Of a stretch of 64,000 nt of DNA, positions 36,233-45,176 are shown one piece after another. Every line of letters begins with the position of its first letter. The stretch's first letter is position 1. The notes under the pieces were generated by a model. The model was not told the DNA's origin. It searched no databases and worked only from the letters and a program-made list of their open reading frames with translations. Origin of the DNA: Gemmatimonadota bacterium (GTDB lineage Bacteria > Gemmatimonadota > Gemmatimonadetes > Longimicrobiales > Gaopeijiaceae). The position numbers and the translations under genes were made by a program. The stretch covers positions 248,001-312,000 of the forward strand of contig JADFSR010000001.1 in assembly GCA_022560615.1 (NCBI GenBank), given 5' to 3'.

Positions 36233-37171
36233 CTATCTCTGAGAAATCCAGCTTTGAGTCGCAGCATGAAGTGGAATTGGGGCGTCATCGAGGCGATCCA
36301 GGTCGATCTGCTTCGCCATGACGTGGACCTGCTCCAGAGAGACACGGTCGTTGGCCAAAATGTTCAGCAGTATCGTCACGACCTCGTCATCTAGAGAGTC
36401 CATGCCGACGATCCAATTGTGGACCGTCAGCGCTGGAATCGCCGACGTTACTCCGGGATAGGCACCCTCGGGCAGCATAGTGGTGGTGTAGTAGGGGTGC
36501 TGCGCCTGCATGGCAGCGACTACGTCGGGATCGACCGGAAGCAGCCGCACGCCCGCCGTGGTTGTCGCTTCCAGCACCGCGGCAGCCGGATAACCCACCG
36601 ACATCACGGCCGCGTCGATCGCGCCGTCCCGCAGAGCGGAGGACGACTCGGTGAACGACAAGTACCTCACGTCGATGTCGTCGTAGCTGAGGCCGTACGC
36701 TTGCAGCAGGTGCCGGGCGACCTGCTCCGTGCCACTACCGGCGGAACCAACAGAGACACGCTGTCCTGCTAGGTCAGAAATACCGGCCGCATCCGAACCC
36801 GCCGGCACCAGCACATGCGTGAGGTTGGGGTACAACGGCGCTAGGACACGCAGCCCGGACACAGGTTCCTCCCAATCTCCCAGGCCCGCCTGTGCCTGGA
36901 ACGCCGTCACCCCCAGCACGAACGCGAGGTCGATCTGACCGGCCGCGAGCCGATTGACGTTCTCGACCGAGCCGCCACTCACTTCCGCAGTGTACTGCCG
37001 GGACTCGTCCGCGATCGACAGGCGGCTCGCGAGCGCGCCCCCGAGCGGGTAGTAGATGCCGCCGGTTCCGCCGGTACCCAACGAGAGGAACGTCCGTCCA
37101 CCCTCCACGCCACACGCTGCCATCCAGGCGACGACGGCCAGAGCCGCCCACCGGATTCGGACTCTCTTCAC
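36233..37171 (-). CDS. TAXI-family TRAP transporter substrate-binding lipoprotein
   Basis: A 312-residue binding protein with a lipobox (MAACG, Cys20). The TAXI signature is clear: SLGTGGTGGIYYPLGGALA at the N-terminus, then SGGSVENVNRLAAGQIDLAFV and SVGSAGSGTEQVARHLL. TAXI proteins deliver small acids such as glutamate or alpha-ketoglutarate to a TRAP permease. The fused permease lies 20 nt upstream in the same operon. Ligand not determined by sequence. Confidence 0.92.
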   Translation of the reverse strand: MKRVRIRWAALAVVAWMAACGVEGGRTFLSLGTGGTGGIYYPLGGALASRLSIADESRQYTAEVSGGSVENVNRLAAGQIDLAFVLGVTAFQAQAGLGDWEEPVSGLRVLAPLYPNLTHVLVPAGSDAAGISDLAGQRVSVGSAGSGTEQVARHLLQAYGLSYDDIDVRYLSFTESSSALRDGAIDAAVMSVGYPAAAVLEATTTAGVRLLPVDPDVVAAMQAQHPYYTTTMLPEGAYPGVTSAIPALTVHNWIVGMDSLDDEVVTILLNILANDRVSLEQVHVMAKQIDLDRLDDAPIPLHAATQSWISQR

Positions 37172-37191
37172 TGTGATCCTCCGTGCGTTCT

Positions 37192-39039
37192 CTATTTAGC
37201 CCTAAAAAAGACAACAGAGAGCACCAATAGCCCAGCCCCGTCGGACATGAGACCGGGGAAGACCAGCGCGAGAGCACCCGCGCCGAGCAGCACACGTTCC
37301 CATACGGGCAACGGCCGGCGCGCATATCCGATGGCGGCGGCAGCGAAGGCAGTGACCCCGGCGACGGCGGTAGAGAACGAGAGTGCGATCTGCGGAATCG
37401 TACCGTCGAGCAACAACTCTGGTCCGTATACGAACATGAACGGCACGATGAAGCCGGCACTCGCGAGAACGGCTGCGGCAAGCGCGGTGCGGACCGGCGG
37501 CGAGCCGGCGATGCCCGCGGCGGCGAACGCAGCCAGCGACACCGGCGGCGTGACGTTCGAGATACATCCGAAGTAGAAGATGAAGAGGTGCGCGGAGAGC
37601 AGTGGCACACCGAGCTCGACCAGCGCGGGCGCGCCGAGCGCCGCCAATACGACGTACGCGGCCGTCGTGGGAAGACCCATGCCGAGCACGATGGAACCCG
37701 CGCCGGTCAGCATCAGCGCGATTAGCAGATTCCCCTGAGACAAGGTGATTATGAGCCCCGACATGCGGAGCCCAATTCCCGTCAATGAAGCGACACCCAC
37801 GACGATCCCGGCCGCGGCGCAGGCAGCCGCGACCTGGACCGCTCCGCGACCCGCACCCTCCATGATGAGACGTAGATCCGGCAGCGATGGTCGGGTCGTC
37901 GGCCGCAGATACGCCATGACCAGCGCCGAGGTCACGCCCCAGAAGGCGGCGCGCATCGGGGAACGGCCCATGGCGAGCAGCACTACGATCGCAACCAGCG
38001 GCAGCAGGAGGTGCAGCCGGTCCAAGACGCGCTCGTTGGAGACCTCGCGGGCCGGCTCGATGCCCATTCGCCCCGCCCGGAAGTGGATGGCCGCCAGCAG
38101 CGACACGTAATAGAGGATCGCTGGGATGATCGCTGCGGTCGCGACCTCCACGTACGGGATGTTCGTCCACGTCGCGAGTATGAACGCGCCGGCACCCATG
38201 ACGGGAGGCATGAGCTGGCCACCCGTGCTCGCGGCGGCCTCGATCGCCCCAGCGAAGAACGGCCGGAAGCCCGCGCGCTTCATCAGCGGGATCGTGAAGG
38301 TGCCGGTCGTGACGACGTTCGCGACGGCGCTTCCCGACAGCGAACCCATGAAGGCGCTCGCCACCGCCGCGGTCTTCGCCGGACCACCACGAGTGCGGCC
38401 CGCAACCTTGTTCGCGAGCGCGATCAGCAGTGTGCCGCCGCCCGCCGTTTCCAGCACGGCACCGAAGAGAACGAACAGGTAGACGAAGTCCGCCGAGACC
38501 CCGAGCGGCACGCCCCACAGGCCTTCAGTCGACAAGTAGATGTGCTCGACGAGCCGCTGGACGCCGTAGCCACGATGCGCTAGGAAGCCCGGCAGGTACG
38601 GTCCCGAAAAGGCATAACCGAGCGACAGCAGACAGACAGCGACGAGTCCCCATCCGGTGGTGCGCCGCGCCAACTCGAGCACGAGCAGGATCGCGATCGC
38701 GCCGGCAATGAGATCCATGCGTGTGGGAATCCCCGACCGGGCCACCAACTCTTGACTCTCAGAGGCGAGATAGAGGCAGACGGCGACGGTGAGTGAGGCG
38801 AGCAGCCAGTTGAGCCAGTAGATGCGCGGCTCTTCGCTTGCTTCGCTGCCGTCGGCCCCGTCGTCTGCCTTTCGTCGCCGGATCTTTCGCTGCACTCCCA
38901 CACCCAAAAAGCCCAGCGTCGCCATGAGCGCCAGGTGGACCGGCCGCTGGATGAGCGCCGTGAACGGAGATATCCCAGCCGCGTAGAGATGGAAAAGCGC
39001 CGCAATGGCCGAAGCCGCCGCGACGGTCCAGCCGACCAT
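37192..39039 (-). CDS. TRAP transporter fused permease (4TM-12TM)
   Basis: From ATG 39039 (TTG 39072 is possible) the product has 615 residues. An N-terminal four-helix DctQ-like part is fused to a DctM-like part with GGPAKTAAVASAFMGSLSGSA, SGLIITL and GMGLPTTAAYVVLAAL, typical of fused permeases that pair with TAXI binding proteins. It uses an ion gradient, commonly Na+, to import organic acids. Together with the TAXI gene it forms a complete transporter. Confidence 0.92.
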   Translation of the reverse strand: MVGWTVAAASAIAALFHLYAAGISPFTALIQRPVHLALMATLGFLGVGVQRKIRRRKADDGADGSEASEEPRIYWLNWLLASLTVAVCLYLASESQELVARSGIPTRMDLIAGAIAILLVLELARRTTGWGLVAVCLLSLGYAFSGPYLPGFLAHRGYGVQRLVEHIYLSTEGLWGVPLGVSADFVYLFVLFGAVLETAGGGTLLIALANKVAGRTRGGPAKTAAVASAFMGSLSGSAVANVVTTGTFTIPLMKRAGFRPFFAGAIEAAASTGGQLMPPVMGAGAFILATWTNIPYVEVATAAIIPAILYYVSLLAAIHFRAGRMGIEPAREVSNERVLDRLHLLLPLVAIVVLLAMGRSPMRAAFWGVTSALVMAYLRPTTRPSLPDLRLIMEGAGRGAVQVAAACAAAGIVVGVASLTGIGLRMSGLIITLSQGNLLIALMLTGAGSIVLGMGLPTTAAYVVLAALGAPALVELGVPLLSAHLFIFYFGCISNVTPPVSLAAFAAAGIAGSPPVRTALAAAVLASAGFIVPFMFVYGPELLLDGTIPQIALSFSTAVAGVTAFAAAAIGYARRPLPVWERVLLGAGALALVFPGLMSDGAGLLVLSVVFFRAK

Positions 39040-39115
39040 CCTGCCCCGACCCGGCCTCAACCCGGCTCCCAACCCATCTTTTCGATCGAGATCTCGTCTT
39101 TGGAACGCACCGGCG

Positions 39116-39862
39116 CTAGGTGAAGATGCCGAAGATCAGGGCGACGATGAACACGATCGCGATGAGGATCGCGGCCGCGCTGCCGAAGCTGCGCTTGGCG
39201 TCGATGGAGTGCGCTCCTTGCGCGATGATGAGCGCGGACCAGATCCCTGTCAGGTCCATCAGCCTGAACACGTTAGACCAGTATCCGTCGGGTAGGAAGA
39301 ACAGGAAGCTGCCCAGGTTGAGTGTCGCCTGAGCGTCCCCCGTCATGATCTTGAGCGGCACGAGGGCGAGGCCGATTAGGGCGGGCACGAACAAAGCGTG
39401 GGCCCCGACCGCGAGGTATTGGCGGTAGCGTCCCTCGTCGCCGAGCACGAACGAGAAGATCAGCCAGTAGAGCCCCGCGAAGACGACGGTCCTTAGGAAC
39501 GTCCCGATCATCGCGAAGACCGGCGTGCCGTAGCGCATGATGTTCATGAGCCACTCGGGAATCTCGGGCATGTCCCGACCGGCCTCGAGCGCCGCCTGGC
39601 GCTGCGTCTCCATAATCATGTCGAACGGGATCAGCGCGGCCTGCAGCGCAACCAGGACGGCGCCGACGAGCAGCGCTCCGACCCACACCGGATCCTTCGC
39701 GACCGCCTCCATCACCTTTCCCGGGCTCAGGAAGACGTTGAAGAGCCGGCTGGGAAGCGACGGGATCTCAGACTGTTCGGCCTCCGCGGCCACTACGGCC
39801 TCGTCGGTCGGCTCAGTCTGGCCGGCCTCTTCGGGGGCATCGGTGCTTTGGGACTCGTCCAT
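39116..39862 (-). CDS. Yip1-domain membrane protein
   Basis: A 248-residue protein with an acidic Ser/Glu-rich cytoplasmic N-terminus (about 1-35), the opening segment RLFNVFLSPGKVMEAVAKDP, and five helices in the pattern of bacterial Yip1/YIP1-family proteins. The family's bacterial role is unknown. It lies upstream of the TRAP permease in the same direction with 76 nt between. Confidence 0.7.
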   Translation of the reverse strand: MDESQSTDAPEEAGQTEPTDEAVVAAEAEQSEIPSLPSRLFNVFLSPGKVMEAVAKDPVWVGALLVGAVLVALQAALIPFDMIMETQRQAALEAGRDMPEIPEWLMNIMRYGTPVFAMIGTFLRTVVFAGLYWLIFSFVLGDEGRYRQYLAVGAHALFVPALIGLALVPLKIMTGDAQATLNLGSFLFFLPDGYWSNVFRLMDLTGIWSALIIAQGAHSIDAKRSFGSAAAILIAIVFIVALIFGIFT

Positions 39863-40072
39863 TTTGGCTTCTCCGCTCCGGATAGGTAGGCACCGTGCCT
39901 ACGAAACTGGTGCGGAGAATATTCCCGGCTCGGCCCGGAGTTGCCAGGCCTCGGCCGAAAGAATCTTCGCCAGAGTACCCTTGGCCACTCGTGGAGGAGC
40001 CTTTATCCTCATGGACTCCGGGTTCAGGGCCCATTCCTGGACCACTGACAAGACCAGATTATCGAGCACCGC

Positions 40073-40633
40073 ATGAGCTATCGGACCAACCCTGACCGAA
40101 TCCTCGACAACATCGATCGAGCGCGGAACCGCGACGCCGAGAACGCGCGCTTTCATGTCGAAAGGCAGGCCATGGCGCGGGACCTCGATACCAATATTCC
40201 GGACCTCGACGCGACGAACACGGAGCGGCTGAAGAGAATTTTTGCCAGCCTGGAGCGCGCCTACACCAAGGCCGCCCAAAGAACCGAGCTCGGCCGACTC
40301 GCCGCTCGCTTTCAGGCCGTGGGTGATATCCACCACCACCATGCTCGCGGTGACATCAGTATCTCGGTCCAGTACATGGATCACGAACGCTACGATGACG
40401 TCGGCGTGGCGCCGTTCGAGTTGTACCCCTCCGAGATCGCGGACGCGAAGAAGGAGACGAAGACGAGCCGCGCGGACGTCAACGCGCTCAAGGTGCTGCG
40501 CAGGCAGCTACGCCAGGGCGTGAAGGCGGCGTACGAGAAGCTCGAGCCCCGCATTCGCGACGCCATTCGCGACCGAGCCGACATGGGCCACATCCAGGTG
40601 CAAGTGACTGTGGATCTACGCCCTGCCGAGTAG
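40073..40633 (+). CDS. Hypothetical charged helical protein
   Basis: A 186-residue protein rich in Arg, Asp and Glu, mainly helical, with a HHHH segment near residue 85 and a predicted coiled stretch (about 125-175). It ends in a short beta-like VQVTVDL. It overlaps the next conserved gene, whose N-terminal coding begins around its stop. No family recognised; not secreted. Confidence 0.55.
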   Translation: MSYRTNPDRILDNIDRARNRDAENARFHVERQAMARDLDTNIPDLDATNTERLKRIFASLERAYTKAAQRTELGRLAARFQAVGDIHHHHARGDISISVQYMDHERYDDVGVAPFELYPSEIADAKKETKTSRADVNALKVLRRQLRQGVKAAYEKLEPRIRDAIRDRADMGHIQVQVTVDLRPAE

Positions 40634-40643
40634 CCTTCGGGAG

Positions 40644-41567
40644 ATAGCGAGGCCCGGCCGCGTCCTGCTGGTCTTTCTGGACGGCGTCGGGATCGGCGAC
40701 GACGACGCCGAGTTCAACCCGTTCGCGCGGGGGCGCGGATTGATTCCCACCTTCCTAAAGCTGATGGGTGGGAGTCTGCCTACGCTCGAGACCCCACGAA
40801 CCAGCGGCCCCCTCGGCTTGGCGATCCCGCTCGACGCGACGCTCGGCATCGAAGGCTTGCCACAGAGCGGCACTGGGCAGACCGCACTGCTCACGGGTGA
40901 GAACGCCGCCGACCTGCACGGGCGACACTTCGGTCCGTGGGTCCCCGTGGCTCTTCGGCCGCTCGTCGAGCAGCGCAGTGTTTTGCAGCGAGCGCTCGAC
41001 GCGGGGCGCTCGGCCGCGTTTGCCAACGCGTATCCCCGTGGGTGGCCGGGCAGTGGACGACGGGGCCGCTTCATCGCCGCGGCTCCACTCGCCGCCAAGG
41101 CCGCAGGCCTGCTGGACCGCCACGAGGAAGCGCTCGGCGAGGGCCGGGCCGTGTCGAGCGAGATCGTGAACGACGGCTGGCGAACCCACCTCGGTCACGA
41201 CTGGCTGCCCGAGATCTCACCTCAGGAGGCGGGCGCGAACCTGGCCGCGATCAGTAGCAATAACGATCTGACGCTGTACGCCCATTACGCGACCGACGCT
41301 GCGGGCCACTCACAGTCGATGGACGCCGCGGTCTCTGCGCTACAGCGGGTCGACGGGCTCTTCGAGGGCCTGCTGCAGGAGATGGCGACGGATACGCTCC
41401 TGCTCGTCACCAGCGATCACGGCAACATCGAGGATGTTCGCACAGGACACACCCGAAATCCGGCACTCGGCATCGCTTCGGGCCCGGGCGCGGAGCACGC
41501 GGAGGAGCTCAGCGACCTGCGCCAGGTGACTCCCTTCATCCTTGCTTGCCTGGGAGTCGATACGTAG
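40644..41567 (+). CDS. Alkaline-phosphatase-superfamily metalloenzyme (phosphoglycerate mutase-like)
   Basis: The conserved metal-binding start, VLLVFLDGVGIG, lies at about 40662-40697, upstream of the first usual start (TTG 40740). Between the in-frame stop at 40605 and 40740 no ATG, GTG or TTG occurs, so a rare start (ATA 40644 is one candidate) or a sequence error must be assumed. Other active-site blocks fit cofactor-independent phosphoglycerate mutase/phosphopentomutase-like enzymes: PQSGTGQTALLTG, YAHYATDAAGH, VTSDHGNIED and GHTRNP. About 307 residues, shorter than iPGM, so another phosphate ester is the likely substrate. Confidence 0.75.
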   Translation: MARPGRVLLVFLDGVGIGDDDAEFNPFARGRGLIPTFLKLMGGSLPTLETPRTSGPLGLAIPLDATLGIEGLPQSGTGQTALLTGENAADLHGRHFGPWVPVALRPLVEQRSVLQRALDAGRSAAFANAYPRGWPGSGRRGRFIAAAPLAAKAAGLLDRHEEALGEGRAVSSEIVNDGWRTHLGHDWLPEISPQEAGANLAAISSNNDLTLYAHYATDAAGHSQSMDAAVSALQRVDGLFEGLLQEMATDTLLLVTSDHGNIEDVRTGHTRNPALGIASGPGAEHAEELSDLRQVTPFILACLGVDT

Positions 41568-41615
41568 TCCCACGACACCATCCCGCCGCCCCAGGGTCGG
41601 CTAGATGCTCCGGGC

Positions 41616-43373
41616 GTGACGACGCGACCCAAGATCCTCGGACAGCTGCTCGTCGAGATCACCGACCTCGGCCAGGAAGCACTCCACGCGGCGCTCGCCC
41701 AGCAGCGCTCGACCGGCCTGCGCATTGGCGAGACACTCGTCCGCCTCGGAGGCGTGACAACCGGTCACGTGGCCTCGGCACTCGCGACGCAGCTCGCCTT
41801 GCAGTACGTCCCAGCTCCCCTGAATCCGAGCCGAGACGCGCTCAGGGCGGTCCGACCCGAACTCGCACGCGAGCATCAGGTCATGCCGCTGGGAGTCAGC
41901 CACCGGACGATCCAGATCGCGATGGCCGATCCACTCGACCTCAACGCCATGGACAACCTGCGCTTCCAGACGGGCCGCCGCATCGAAGCCACCGTGGCCG
42001 CCGTGGACGCCGTCCAGGAGGCGCTCGAGCTTCACTACCCCGACGACATGCAGGACCTGGTCGCGGCTCTCCCCCGCGAGCTCCGCGTTGACAGCTCGAG
42101 TGGGCCGAGCGACCTGGAGCGCGCTACGCGGGCGGCTCCGGTCGTGCGTCTGGTCGACTCGCTACTCCGCGCGGCGGTCGAGGCCGGCGCGAGCGATATC
42201 CATGTGGAGGAAACCGGTGGTGACGTCCGCGTGCGGCACCGTGTCGACGGCATCCTCCATCAGGTTGGCGACCTGCCGGCTGCGGCTCGGCGCGCGGTGC
42301 TGTCCCGCATCAAGGTCATGGCCGGCATGGACATCTCCGTGAAGCGGCGAGCGCAGGACGGGAGCATCAATCTCGAACTGGGCGGCCGCCAGCTGAACCT
42401 GCGCGTGAGCACACTTCCGGTGAATGGCGGCGAAAAGGCGGTCGTCCGTATTCTGGACCCCGGCGCCGCGCCGCCCGACCTAGATGCATTGGGTCTCGCT
42501 CCGAAGGACCTCACGCGTCTCCGACGCCTCCTGCTCTGTGGAGAGGGGGTCATCCTCGTCGCTGGCCCCACCGGCAGCGGAAAGAGCACGACGATCTTCG
42601 CGGCACTGTCGGAGCTGGATCGTGAGACTCAGAATGTCGTGACCCTGGAGGACCCGGTCGAGTATCGACTGCCTGGCGCGAACCAGATCCAGGTCGATCG
42701 GCGAGCCGGTCTCGGTTTCGCCGACGCGCTGAGGGCCGTGCTCCGACAGGACCCGGATGTCGTGATGATCGGCGAGATTCGTGATCGAGAGACGGCCGAA
42801 ATCGCGATGACCGCCGCCGTGACCGGCCATCTGGTCCTCTCGACCATCCACACGACCGACGCGCCCGGCGCGGTCACCCGGCTGTTGAACATGGGCGTGC
42901 CGTCGTTCCTCGTGGGGGGTGGGCTTTCAGGTGTCGTAGCCCAGCGACTCGTACGCCGCGTCTGCACCGAGTGCCGCGGCCAGGGGTGTGCCCGTTGTGC
43001 CGAGGGACTCCGCGGACGGACTGGCGTATTTCAGGTCCTAACGCTCACGGACCCGCTGCGAGACGCCATCTCGAGGGGAGAGCCATCCGCTCGCATTCGG
43101 CAGCTCGCGGCGGAGGCCGGGATGGGCACGCTAGGTACGGACGCTCGACGTGTCCTGGCGGAAGGACTCACGACCCCGCACGAGATTACGCGTCTCATTC
43201 AGGCCTCGAGCGGAGGTACGCTCCCGTGCGCCACCTGTGGAACCGGAGTGCCGCTCGGCGCGCTCGCGTGCCCCGCTTGCGGGCACCAGCGCGCTCGTGT
43301 GTGCGGCTGCGGAAGAACACTCGAACGGGCCTGGCGTTTTTGCCCGTGGTGCGTGCGGCGCGTGGCAGCGTGA
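41616..43373 (+). CDS. GspE/PilB-type secretion ATPase with C-terminal zinc ribbon
   Basis: A 585-residue ATPase starting at GTG. An N-terminal MshEN-like domain (about 1-140) precedes the motor core with Walker A GPTGSGKSTT (about residue 315), the Asp box, Walker B and VLSTIHTTDAPG. The family zinc site appears as CTECRGQGCARC (about 450-464). Beyond the usual end, residues about 535-585 add six to eight cysteines in CATC, CPACG, CGCG and CPWC pairs, a double zinc ribbon I do not know from GspE. No other type II or IV pilus gene is nearby. Confidence 0.88.
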   Translation: MTTRPKILGQLLVEITDLGQEALHAALAQQRSTGLRIGETLVRLGGVTTGHVASALATQLALQYVPAPLNPSRDALRAVRPELAREHQVMPLGVSHRTIQIAMADPLDLNAMDNLRFQTGRRIEATVAAVDAVQEALELHYPDDMQDLVAALPRELRVDSSSGPSDLERATRAAPVVRLVDSLLRAAVEAGASDIHVEETGGDVRVRHRVDGILHQVGDLPAAARRAVLSRIKVMAGMDISVKRRAQDGSINLELGGRQLNLRVSTLPVNGGEKAVVRILDPGAAPPDLDALGLAPKDLTRLRRLLLCGEGVILVAGPTGSGKSTTIFAALSELDRETQNVVTLEDPVEYRLPGANQIQVDRRAGLGFADALRAVLRQDPDVVMIGEIRDRETAEIAMTAAVTGHLVLSTIHTTDAPGAVTRLLNMGVPSFLVGGGLSGVVAQRLVRRVCTECRGQGCARCAEGLRGRTGVFQVLTLTDPLRDAISRGEPSARIRQLAAEAGMGTLGTDARRVLAEGLTTPHEITRLIQASSGGTLPCATCGTGVPLGALACPACGHQRARVCGCGRTLERAWRFCPWCVRRVAA

Positions 43374-43378
43374 ACCCG

Positions 43379-43481
43379 CTAGGTGAATGAAGTCTCCCGC
43401 ACCGTGAGCCCGCGGATGCGATCGAGATCGAGCTCGACGCCCAGACCAACCCCAGTCGGTACCCGCATGACCCCGTCTTCG
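43379..43481. repeat. Left direct repeat of genomic island (att-like)
   Basis: Bases 43383-43481 are identical over 99 bp to 47349-47447. Three more bases (the TAG complement) match beyond one substitution. The copy encodes the last codons and stop of the racemase gene but is cut off from it, lying directly after the GspE stop. It looks like the displaced original 3' end left by an insertion. Confidence 0.92.
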
Positions 43482-43581
43482 GTGGGCCGCACCCCAGAGG
43501 CCAGCTCGCGCCGACGGGTACGCGAAGAGTAGTTTCGCCAACGACCACTATGGTCCCGAACCACCGCGAGGGGAGGCACTC

Positions 43582-44571
43582 CTGAGAGAGCACAACTTCA
43601 AGACCCTGACTCGTCGGCTGTCCCAGTCGGGCTTCGACAGAGCGTTCGTCGACAAGGCGATCCTTCCTGATTGGTGGGACGAACGTTGTGAAAACGATAC
43701 CGGGCTAGTGCCAGATCTCGAGGTGCGAATAGCTCGTTTCTTGGAGCAACCGCTTGCGGTCATCAAGGATCCGGCTCAGCCGCTCTCGTCACCCGTGTAC
43801 CCAGGAGCGCGGCTCCGTCGTGTGCGTGACCTTGATCGCGACCGGCTCGCCCCGGCTATCCATACCGCTCTCCGGGTAGCGAAGGCCGTTGTCCGGGCTC
43901 TCAGAGATCCTGTCGAACCGCGCGCCATCCCATCGGACGGTCTGATCTGGCGCACACAGATCGAGGCGTCCGGACCGGTTGACTTGGACGACGTCCTCGC
44001 GGACCTCTGGAGCCGTGGAGTCCCAGTCGTCCCTCTCGATCTGCTGCCTGCGCCGAGTTTCCAAGGCCTCGCCTGCATTGTTGGGGGCAGACCAGTCATT
44101 CTCCTAGGCCACAGGCATGACGAGCCCGGTCGAGTTGCCTTCATTGTCGCACACGAAGCTGGACACATTGCAGGCGATCATTGCGAGGAAGGCAGCCCCG
44201 TCGTCGATGAAGACGAGGCGATCGAGGACGAAAGCCCTATGGAGCGCGATGCGGATCAGTTCGCGATCCGCACACTCGTGGGCAATGACGATGTTCCGGC
44301 AATCGACGCGGGTGATTTCAGGCAGCTCGCGAAAACGGCGGTGGCTGTGGAACGGGCGAGCGGAGCTGACGCCAGCGCCTGCATCTTCGCCTGGGCCCGC
44401 AAGACGGGCGACTATGGCATGGCCACGATGGCCGTTCACGCCTTGTATAGAGCGAAAGGGGCCAGTCGATCACTTAGACGACATTTGGACCAGCACGTCG
44501 ATCTGGAAGGGGCAACAGAGAGCGACCGCAATCTGCTGCGACTCGTCAGGGGTGATCCTGCGCCCGGATGA
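43582..44571 (+). CDS. ImmA/IrrE-family metallopeptidase
   Basis: A frame without ATG, GTG or TTG before 43708 carries plausible protein (LTRRLSQSGFDRAFV, ILPDWWDERC) from about 43590; CTG 43582 with GGGGAGG six bases upstream is the likely start, giving 329 residues. The zinc motif HEAGH (IVAHEAGHIAGDHC) with a downstream ERDADQFA Glu places it in the ImmA/IrrE family, which cleaves phage or stress repressors and often pairs with toxins. First gene of a three-gene run joined by ATGA overlaps, on the island. Confidence 0.8.
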   Translation: MREHNFKTLTRRLSQSGFDRAFVDKAILPDWWDERCENDTGLVPDLEVRIARFLEQPLAVIKDPAQPLSSPVYPGARLRRVRDLDRDRLAPAIHTALRVAKAVVRALRDPVEPRAIPSDGLIWRTQIEASGPVDLDDVLADLWSRGVPVVPLDLLPAPSFQGLACIVGGRPVILLGHRHDEPGRVAFIVAHEAGHIAGDHCEEGSPVVDEDEAIEDESPMERDADQFAIRTLVGNDDVPAIDAGDFRQLAKTAVAVERASGADASACIFAWARKTGDYGMATMAVHALYRAKGASRSLRRHLDQHVDLEGATESDRNLLRLVRGDPAPG

Positions 44572-45176
44572 AACTCGCTGTTGACACCGACGCTTTCTGC
44601 AAGCTCGGCATAGCGAATCTGCTGAAACCGACCGCCTCGGCACTGGGCATTCCCATCACCGATTGGGTCCGGTTGCCAGCACTTCCCTACATGTTGGAGC
44701 GGGGGCAACTTCGTGCACGCTTCGGGGCCAAGAAATGCGACGCTCTCTTGCCCGTAGCAAGAAGCGTGGGCGCACTCGGGCGTGTGGACGGCGACCTTCT
44801 CGAAAAGCTCGTGACACTCAGTGACGTGGATCCGGGCGAAGCTCTGATCCTCGGGGCCGCGGCTGCACCTAACGTAAAAGTCCTGACGCACGATAAGCGA
44901 GCTCTGCGCGCCGTTGCCAATGTACCGGACGTCGCCACAGAGTTGTCCGGTCGAGTAATCGTGCTTGAGGCGGTCCTGCTCTCATTGTGCGAGAGCTTCG
45001 GAGACGGGTTCGTGGCGACCGCAGTCGAACCGCTACATGACTTCGACACCATGGTGAAGGTATGCTTCAGTGGGAAGTCCACGCCGAAGGAGGGGCTCGC
45101 TTCGTACTACAACACGCTGGCTGACGAAGTGAGGCCGTTGGCCTTGTGGAAGCATGAAATGGAGTCGGAAGGATGA
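44568..45176 (+). CDS. PIN-like domain protein
   Basis: A 202-residue protein beginning with beta-strand KLAVDTDAFCKL (Asp6 and Asp8), then a central DPGEALILG acidic site and VLTHDKRALRAV, the order of acidic residues expected of PIN-fold ribonucleases. The match to named PIN families is not certain. The ATG overlaps the ImmA stop (ATGA), and its own stop overlaps the next start. Metallopeptidase plus PIN pairs occur in toxin-antitoxin-like and defence loci. Confidence 0.65.
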   Translation: MKLAVDTDAFCKLGIANLLKPTASALGIPITDWVRLPALPYMLERGQLRARFGAKKCDALLPVARSVGALGRVDGDLLEKLVTLSDVDPGEALILGAAAAPNVKVLTHDKRALRAVANVPDVATELSGRVIVLEAVLLSLCESFGDGFVATAVEPLHDFDTMVKVCFSGKSTPKEGLASYYNTLADEVRPLALWKHEMESEG

